Below the pieces are notes generated by a model. It had not been told where the DNA came from and ran no database searches. It saw only the letters and a list, made by a program, of their open reading frames with translations. Position numbers and translations under genes: made by a program. Source: Brevibacterium picturae (lineage in GTDB: Bacteria; Actinomycetota; Actinomycetes; Actinomycetales; Brevibacteriaceae). From it: a stretch of DNA of 26,273 nucleotides. Of this stretch, positions 23,011 through 26,273 are shown in pieces (the stretch's first letter is position 1; each line of letters begins with the position of its first letter). The DNA is taken from assembly GCF_030453725.1 (NCBI RefSeq), contig NZ_JAKDJU010000027.1, positions 1 through 26,273 of the forward strand, read 5' to 3'.

Positions 23011-23031
23011 GGGTCGCCGCGAGGGCGATCC
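23011..23031 (+). terminator. Hairpin after the lysP-type gene
   Basis: GGGTCGCC (23011-23018) and GGCGATCC (23024-23031) pair over 8 bp with one G-U and a 5-base loop, 12 bases after the stop codon. No U-tract follows, so an intrinsic terminator is only suggested. Confidence 0.35.
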
Positions 23032-23059
23032 CTGCAGTCGCAGTGATCCTGCGCATGGG

Positions 23060-23078
23060 TTAAGCTAGGCTCGCCTAA
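23060..23078. promoter_or_regulatory. DtxR/IdeR-type iron box
   Basis: The 19-bp TTAAGCTAGGCTCGCCTAA matches the DtxR consensus TWAGGTWAGSCTWACCTWA at 15 of 19 positions. It covers a probable -10 TAGGCT (23066-23071) of the siderophore-binding protein gene, so iron-loaded repressor would block transcription. The transcript would start near 23078, leaving a short leader with AAGGA four bases before the ATG. Confidence 0.7.
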
Positions 23079-23096
23079 CTCAATCAGAAGGATCTC

Positions 23097-24053
23097 ATGC
23101 GCAGAATACTCGCTCCCGTGCTCGCCTCCGTTCTCCTGCTCGCTGCCTGCGGCGGCGGCAGCGGTGAGGAAGACGCCGCCCCCGGTATCAGCGTCGACAC
23201 CAAGTTCGGTTCCGTCGAGGTCCCGCAGGACCCACAGAAGGTTGTGGCCCTGGGGTGGGGCGACGCGGAAACCGCCCTGGCCCTCGGTGTGCAGCCGGTC
23301 GGCGCCTCCGATTGGGTGGAATTCGGCGGAAATGGTGTGGGTCCCTGGGCCGAAGACCTCTACGACGAGGCACCGGAGATCATCGCGACCATGGAGCCCG
23401 ACTATGAGAAGATCGCGGCTCTCGAGCCCGACCTCATCCTCGACACCAAGAGCTCGGGCGAACAGGAGCGCTACGATCGCCTCTCAGAGATCGCCCCGAC
23501 AGTGGGCGCGCCCGAAGGCGGCGACAACTACCTGACGACCATGGACCAGCAGGTCGACCTCGTCTCCCAGGCCCTGGGCAAAGAGGACGAAGGTGAGAAG
23601 CTCCTCGACGACCTCGACAAGAAATACACGGCCGCGCGTGAAGCCCATCCGGAATTCGACGGGAAGTCCGTGACCGTGGCAGCGAAGACCTCGGAAGGCT
23701 GGGGCGCCTATGTCGAGGGCTCCGAGCGCGTCCAGTTCATGGAAAATCTCGGGTTCAAGCAGTCCGAGAAGGTCGCAGCCCTCAAGCCCTCGGGCTTCAC
23801 CGCCACCGTGTCCGAGGAGAAGCTCGGCGGCCTCGACGCGGACCTGCTTGTCGCCTTCCCGATCTACATCCCCGATGCGGAGATCACCGAGAACGCCGCC
23901 TTCAAGCGGATCCCCGCAGTCGAGGACGGTCGCAGCCTGGTGCTGACCGAAGACCTCAACGACGTCCGACAGGCGTTCTCGCTCAACTCGGTGCTCTCGG
24001 CGTCCTTCGCAGCGGAGCAGATGCCAGACCTCGTCGCCGACACCCTCAAATGA
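23097..24053 (+). CDS. Iron-siderophore ABC transporter substrate-binding lipoprotein
   Basis: Extracytoplasmic receptor that captures Fe(III)-siderophore for an ABC importer. 318 aa: signal peptide with lipobox LAAC (Cys18), then the cluster-A-like binding fold: QDPQKVVALGWGDAETALALGVQPVGASDW (first lobe), the long EKIAALEPDLILDTKSSGEQERYDRLSEIAPTV segment shown here only by its key stretches PDLIL and LSEIAPTV, a backbone helix with VDLVSQALGKEDEGEKLL, and the second lobe with GLDADLLVAF. No permease or ATPase gene follows, so this is an orphan receptor served by a transporter elsewhere. Iron control is supported by the iron box upstream. Confidence 0.9.
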   Translation: MRRILAPVLASVLLLAACGGGSGEEDAAPGISVDTKFGSVEVPQDPQKVVALGWGDAETALALGVQPVGASDWVEFGGNGVGPWAEDLYDEAPEIIATMEPDYEKIAALEPDLILDTKSSGEQERYDRLSEIAPTVGAPEGGDNYLTTMDQQVDLVSQALGKEDEGEKLLDDLDKKYTAAREAHPEFDGKSVTVAAKTSEGWGAYVEGSERVQFMENLGFKQSEKVAALKPSGFTATVSEEKLGGLDADLLVAFPIYIPDAEITENAAFKRIPAVEDGRSLVLTEDLNDVRQAFSLNSVLSASFAAEQMPDLVADTLK

Positions 24054-24058
24054 CCCGA

Positions 24059-24091
24059 GCGCCGCAGCGGTGCTCAGCTACGCTGCGGCGC
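24059..24091. terminator. Strong bidirectional stem-loop between convergent genes
   Basis: A perfect 11-bp GC-rich inverted repeat, GCGCCGCAGCG (24059-24069) and CGCTGCGGCGC (24081-24091), has an 11-base loop. It begins five bases after the siderophore-binding gene stop and reaches into the last codons of the NUDIX gene. No T-run on either side. Confidence 0.5.
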
Positions 24092-24536
24092 GCAAGGCAT
24101 CGAGGCCGACGTCGATGATGCGGGCGTGGCGCACGCCGCCCAGCGAATCGATGGCCAGCCACTCGGCCCGATCCGTGGTCCCATCGATCTCGAGAGTACC
24201 GAGCGTGCCTCCGGTGATGCGCGCCTCATAGACGACCCGAACCCCTTTGAACGGGCGCGACACCGACCTGCGACGGGAGGAATTGCTGCGGTTCTCCGTG
24301 AAGGTGTGCGTTGTCAGCGGCCGCACCAGTTCTGCATCGAAGCCCGTCTCCTCCTTGATCTCACGGATCGTTCCGGCCTCGATGCTCTCGTGGAACTCGA
24401 TTCCACCGCCGGGCAGGGTCCACAGCGCATGGGCGGGTTCGTTGCCGCCGTTGAACCAGCTGAGCAGGATTTCCCTGTCCTGGTTGACGATCACCGCATA
24501 CCCGGCAAGTCGTGTGTCGTAATCGGAGAAGTGCAT
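24078..24536 (-). CDS. NUDIX hydrolase
   Basis: Hydrolyses a nucleoside diphosphate linked to some moiety X; the substrate is not readable. 152 aa, with a complete Nudix box Gx5Ex7REUxEExGU: starting at GGIEFHE (44-50) and ending REIKEETGF (58-66), with all metal-binding glutamates present. Upstream strand AGYAVIV and the WTLPGGG entry are typical. The ATG at 24536 has TAGGGT exactly six bases upstream on the minus strand. Divergent from the small SRPBCC gene (24609), with the two start regions back to back. Confidence 0.92.
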   Translation of the reverse strand: MHFSDYDTRLAGYAVIVNQDREILLSWFNGGNEPAHALWTLPGGGIEFHESIEAGTIREIKEETGFDAELVRPLTTHTFTENRSNSSRRRSVSRPFKGVRVVYEARITGGTLGTLEIDGTTDRAEWLAIDSLGGVRHARIIDVGLDALRAAA

Positions 24537-24548
24537 GGACTCACCCTA
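24537..24548 (-). promoter_or_regulatory. Leaderless promoter -10 of the NUDIX gene
   Basis: Minus strand TAGGGT (24548-24543), six bases, ATG at 24536. No Shine-Dalgarno or clear -35. Confidence 0.42.
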
Positions 24549-24596
24549 CCTGTGAGTACCTCGTCCCCGGCTCTTCTCAAGGCTAATCGGAGTGAA

Positions 24597-24609
24597 TAGG
24601 CTGATCGCA
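24597..24609 (+). promoter_or_regulatory. Leaderless promoter -10 of the small SRPBCC gene
   Basis: TAGGCT (24597-24602), six bases, ATG at 24609. A possible weak -35 TTCTCA lies at 24574-24579 with 17-base spacing. Confidence 0.45.
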
Positions 24610-24992
24610 TGGCCGAAGCAGCGAACTACCCCAACGACGACATCATCCGCACCCGAACGATCAGCGCCCCCGCCCGGTCGATCTTCGCGGTCCTCAGCGA
24701 TCCCAACCGGCACCAGGAGACCGAAACCACGGACTGGGTGCGAGACGCAATCGATGCCGATCCGATCACCGGCACCGGACAGATCTTCTCCATGAACATG
24801 CATTTCGACGCCGAGAACGGTGACTACCGCATCGACAACACCGTGACCACGTTCGAACCCGATCACGCGATCGCCTGGGACCCGGGCCAGGCCGATGAGG
24901 ACGGGATCGTTCGCCCCGGCGGGTGGCGGTGGCGCTACGACCTCGAGGAGTCGCTGGCGACGCTCGAGCGCACGGTCACCGGTGTCGGCTGA
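24609..24992 (+). CDS. Small SRPBCC-family protein, apparently with an internal deletion
   Basis: 127-aa ligand-binding-fold protein. The first part is normal for the family: TRTISAPARSIFAVLSDP followed by HQETETTDW, an ITGTGQIFSMNMHF strand pair and TFEPDHAIAWDPG, then GGWRWRYDL. In usual members this last strand is followed by one or two more strands (a VTLTYDW-like strand), a loop and the long C-terminal helix. Here it runs straight into EESLATLERTVTG, which looks like that final helix. The protein thus seems to lack about 25-30 residues in frame and may not fold normally. The frame is intact and the promoter is good, so expression is likely. Confidence 0.72.
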   Translation: MAEAANYPNDDIIRTRTISAPARSIFAVLSDPNRHQETETTDWVRDAIDADPITGTGQIFSMNMHFDAENGDYRIDNTVTTFEPDHAIAWDPGQADEDGIVRPGGWRWRYDLEESLATLERTVTGVG

Positions 24993-25011
24993 GCGTGCGC
25001 AGACTCCCGGG

Positions 25012-25024
25012 TAGGCTGGTGGCG
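25012..25024 (+). promoter_or_regulatory. Leaderless promoter -10 of the alpha/beta hydrolase gene
   Basis: TAGGCT (25012-25017), six bases, GTG at 25024. The same hexamer and spacing occur upstream of tdk and the small SRPBCC gene. Confidence 0.45.
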
Positions 25025-25812
25025 TGACTGACATCGCCACCAGACTCATCGGCAGCGCCGGTGAGCGCATCGTGTTCCTCCACGGCCTCTTCGGCCGTGG
25101 CAAGAACTTCACTTCGATCGCCAAGACCCTCGAACCCGACTACTCGAGCCTCCTCGTCGACCTGCCCAACCACGGTGATTCGGCCTGGACCGAGGAGTTC
25201 AGCTATGTGGACATGGCCGACTCCGTGGCCGAGATGATCGCCGAGGTGACCGACCCCGATGACCTTCCCGTCCACCTCGTCGGTCATTCCCTGGGCGGCA
25301 AGGTCGCCATGATCCTGGCCCTGCGGCACCCGAAGCTCATCGACCGCCTGGTCGTCGTCGACATCGCCCCCACTGCAGGCGGCTCCCTGGGAGTGTTCGA
25401 GCACCTGCTCTCCAGCCTCGCCGAGCTCGATCTCGACCAGATCGACTCCCGCACCGCCGCGGACGAGGCTCTGCAGGAGAAGATCCCCGAGGACACGATC
25501 AGGGGATTTCTGCTGCAGAACCTGCGGACCACATCGGCGGGATATGCCTGGCAGCCCAACCTCACCCTGCTGCATGAGAGCCTTCCTGCGATCGGAGACT
25601 TCCCTGAGATGGGGGAGGCGACGTTCGGCAATCCGGTGCTGTGGATCGCAGGCGAGAACTCGGACTACGTCTCCCGCGAGGATCTGCCGCTCATGCGCTC
25701 TTTCTTCCCCCGCACGAGGCTGCTCACCGTCAAGGGATCGGGCCATTGGGTCCACTCGGAGAAACCGCAGACATTCATCTCCTCCCTGCAGGCGTTCTTC
25801 GCAGGCAGATGA
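25024..25812 (+). CDS. Alpha/beta hydrolase (YbfF-like esterase group)
   Basis: Cytoplasmic serine hydrolase, 262 aa. Visible elements are the oxyanion-side FLHGLFGRGKNF (His20-Gly21), DLPNHGDS, nucleophile elbow GHSLGG (Ser89), an acidic residue in GENSDYVSRED and the catalytic His in GSGHWVHSEKP. The short-cap layout with the LHG-F/L-FG start and NHG-S motif resembles the YbfF/ABHD11 esterase group, acting on short acyl esters or acyl-CoA; the exact substrate is open. Start codon GTG, supported by the -10 six bases upstream. Its stop codon is part of the first of three 20-bp-spaced repeats. Confidence 0.9.
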   Translation: MTDIATRLIGSAGERIVFLHGLFGRGKNFTSIAKTLEPDYSSLLVDLPNHGDSAWTEEFSYVDMADSVAEMIAEVTDPDDLPVHLVGHSLGGKVAMILALRHPKLIDRLVVVDIAPTAGGSLGVFEHLLSSLAELDLDQIDSRTAADEALQEKIPEDTIRGFLLQNLRTTSAGYAWQPNLTLLHESLPAIGDFPEMGEATFGNPVLWIAGENSDYVSREDLPLMRSFFPRTRLLTVKGSGHWVHSEKPQTFISSLQAFFAGR

Positions 25813-25860
25813 CACCTGGACCTCAGCGATGACACCCGGTTCTCATGTGTGACACCCTGG
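25810..25860. repeat. Three TGACACC direct repeats at exact 20-bp spacing
   Basis: TGACACCTGG (25810), TGACACCCGG (25830) and TGACACCCTGG (25850) begin exactly 20 bases apart. The set lies just upstream of the presumed sulfurtransferase promoter and is consistent with binding sites for a regulator on alternating near-two-turn spacing. Confidence 0.5.
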
Positions 25861-25884
25861 GGCCGGCATCCCGCTGCAGAGGAA

Positions 25885-25890
25885 TATGCT
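25885..25890 (+). promoter_or_regulatory. Candidate -10 of the sulfurtransferase gene
   Basis: TATGCT, giving a start near 25897 and a leader of about 54 bases that contains GAGGAGGAG before the GTG at 25951. Confidence 0.35.
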
Positions 25891-25950
25891 GGTGGGCAGT
25901 GGCGTTGAGCCACACAGAGTTCCAACACACATCTTCTTGAGGAGGAGCGA

Positions 25951-26273
25951 GTGAGCACAGCGATCCCGGCCGATTCCACGGCCAAATTCGCCGAATACGC
26001 AGACGGATCACGACTGGTCAGCACCGAATGGGTGGCCGAGCATGCCGGTGAACCCGGACTGGTCATCGTCGAAAGCGATGAGGACGTTCTCCTCTACGAG
26101 ACCGGGCACATCCCCGGAGCGGTGAAGGTCGACTGGCACACCGAGCTCAACGACGCCGTGACCCGCGACTACGTCGACGGCGAAGGTTTCGCCGCACTCA
26201 TGTCCGCCAAGGGCATTGCACGCGACGACACGATCGTCTTCTACGGCGACAAATCCAACTGGTGGGCCGCCTA
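25951..26273 (+). CDS. Thiosulfate sulfurtransferase (two-domain rhodanese), 3'-truncated by window edge
   Basis: Transfers sulfane sulfur from thiosulfate to a thiophilic acceptor. Only the first 107 codons are in the window. The N-terminal (non-catalytic) rhodanese domain is clear: a LVSTEWVAEH lead-in, LVIVESDEDVLLYETGHIPGA with the conserved GHIPGA turn, VDWHTELND, and DDTIVFYGDKSNWWAA, a segment characteristic of actinobacterial CysA2/SseA-type enzymes. The GTG start has a very strong GAGGAGGAG four bases upstream. The catalytic C-terminal Cys domain lies beyond the edge. No stop codon occurs before the end. Confidence 0.88.
   Translation, partial: MSTAIPADSTAKFAEYADGSRLVSTEWVAEHAGEPGLVIVESDEDVLLYETGHIPGAVKVDWHTELNDAVTRDYVDGEGFAALMSAKGIARDDTIVFYGDKSNWWAA

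Noticed and set aside
1..26273. Search for tRNA, rRNA, CRISPR arrays and insertion sequences
   Set aside because: No cloverleaf-like tRNA ends, ribosomal RNA stretches, regularly spaced long repeats or transposase motifs were recognised by reading; a tRNAscan/Infernal run would be needed to exclude small RNAs fully.

Overview
The window is a gene-dense, high-GC chromosomal stretch of an actinobacterium. GC-rich third positions, TANNNT-type -10 boxes placed directly before start codons, a DtxR-type iron box and the overall gene set fit Micrococcales. Brevibacterium or a close relative is my best guess, from impression rather than a search. No rRNA, tRNA, CRISPR array, insertion sequence or integrase is visible. 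I call 28 protein genes, two of them cut by the window edges. No gene-free stretch exceeds about 160 bases.

Layout. 1-4106 (+): 3' part of a nucleoside hydrolase, then a complete dedicated ECF transporter (S component, EcfT, double-NBD EcfA), probably a nucleoside uptake and cleavage operon. 4107-8506: single genes, namely a YrhK-like membrane protein (-), an ArdC/ImmA-like protein without its metal-binding histidines, a VOC protein, a PepSY lipoprotein, thymidine kinase, a Mug-type DNA glycosylase (-) and an SRPBCC protein. 8444-11950 (-): thiamine thiazole operon thiO-thiS-thiG-thiF, whose stop and start codons overlap or almost touch, headed by a TPP riboswitch. thiE starts divergently at 11967, followed by a PanE-like reductase. 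13594-14864 (-): a DedA membrane protein coupled to a gamma-glutamylcyclotransferase-like protein. They diverge from a NarL-type histidine kinase and response regulator (15017-16859). 16883-18079 (-): a Fic protein with a C-terminal winged helix, divergent from an FMN-dependent alpha-hydroxy-acid oxidase (18205-19464). 19442-21450: a TetR regulator divergent from a flavin monooxygenase, with two copies of a 16-bp operator between them. 21512-26273: a LysP-type permease, an iron-siderophore binding lipoprotein under an iron box, a NUDIX hydrolase (-), a shortened SRPBCC protein, an alpha/beta hydrolase and the start of a thiosulfate sulfurtransferase.

How the parts work together. The ECF operon would import a nucleoside and release its base; thymidine kinase is a second nucleoside-salvage gene nearby. 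ThiO makes dehydroglycine, the ThiF-rhodanese fusion and ThiS deliver sulfur, ThiG builds the thiazole and ThiE joins it to the pyrimidine. TPP feeds back through the riboswitch. Pyrimidine synthesis (ThiC/ThiD) is not in the window.

Most notable observations: an ECF ATPase with one canonical and one degenerate ATP site; a compact divergent thi control region with overlapping promoters; at least ten genes with a -10 box 6-7 nt before the start codon, indicating leaderless transcripts; operator-like inverted repeats at the Fic and TetR genes; and an ArdC/ImmA-like pseudo-protease. I did not find an unmistakable new multi-gene system.
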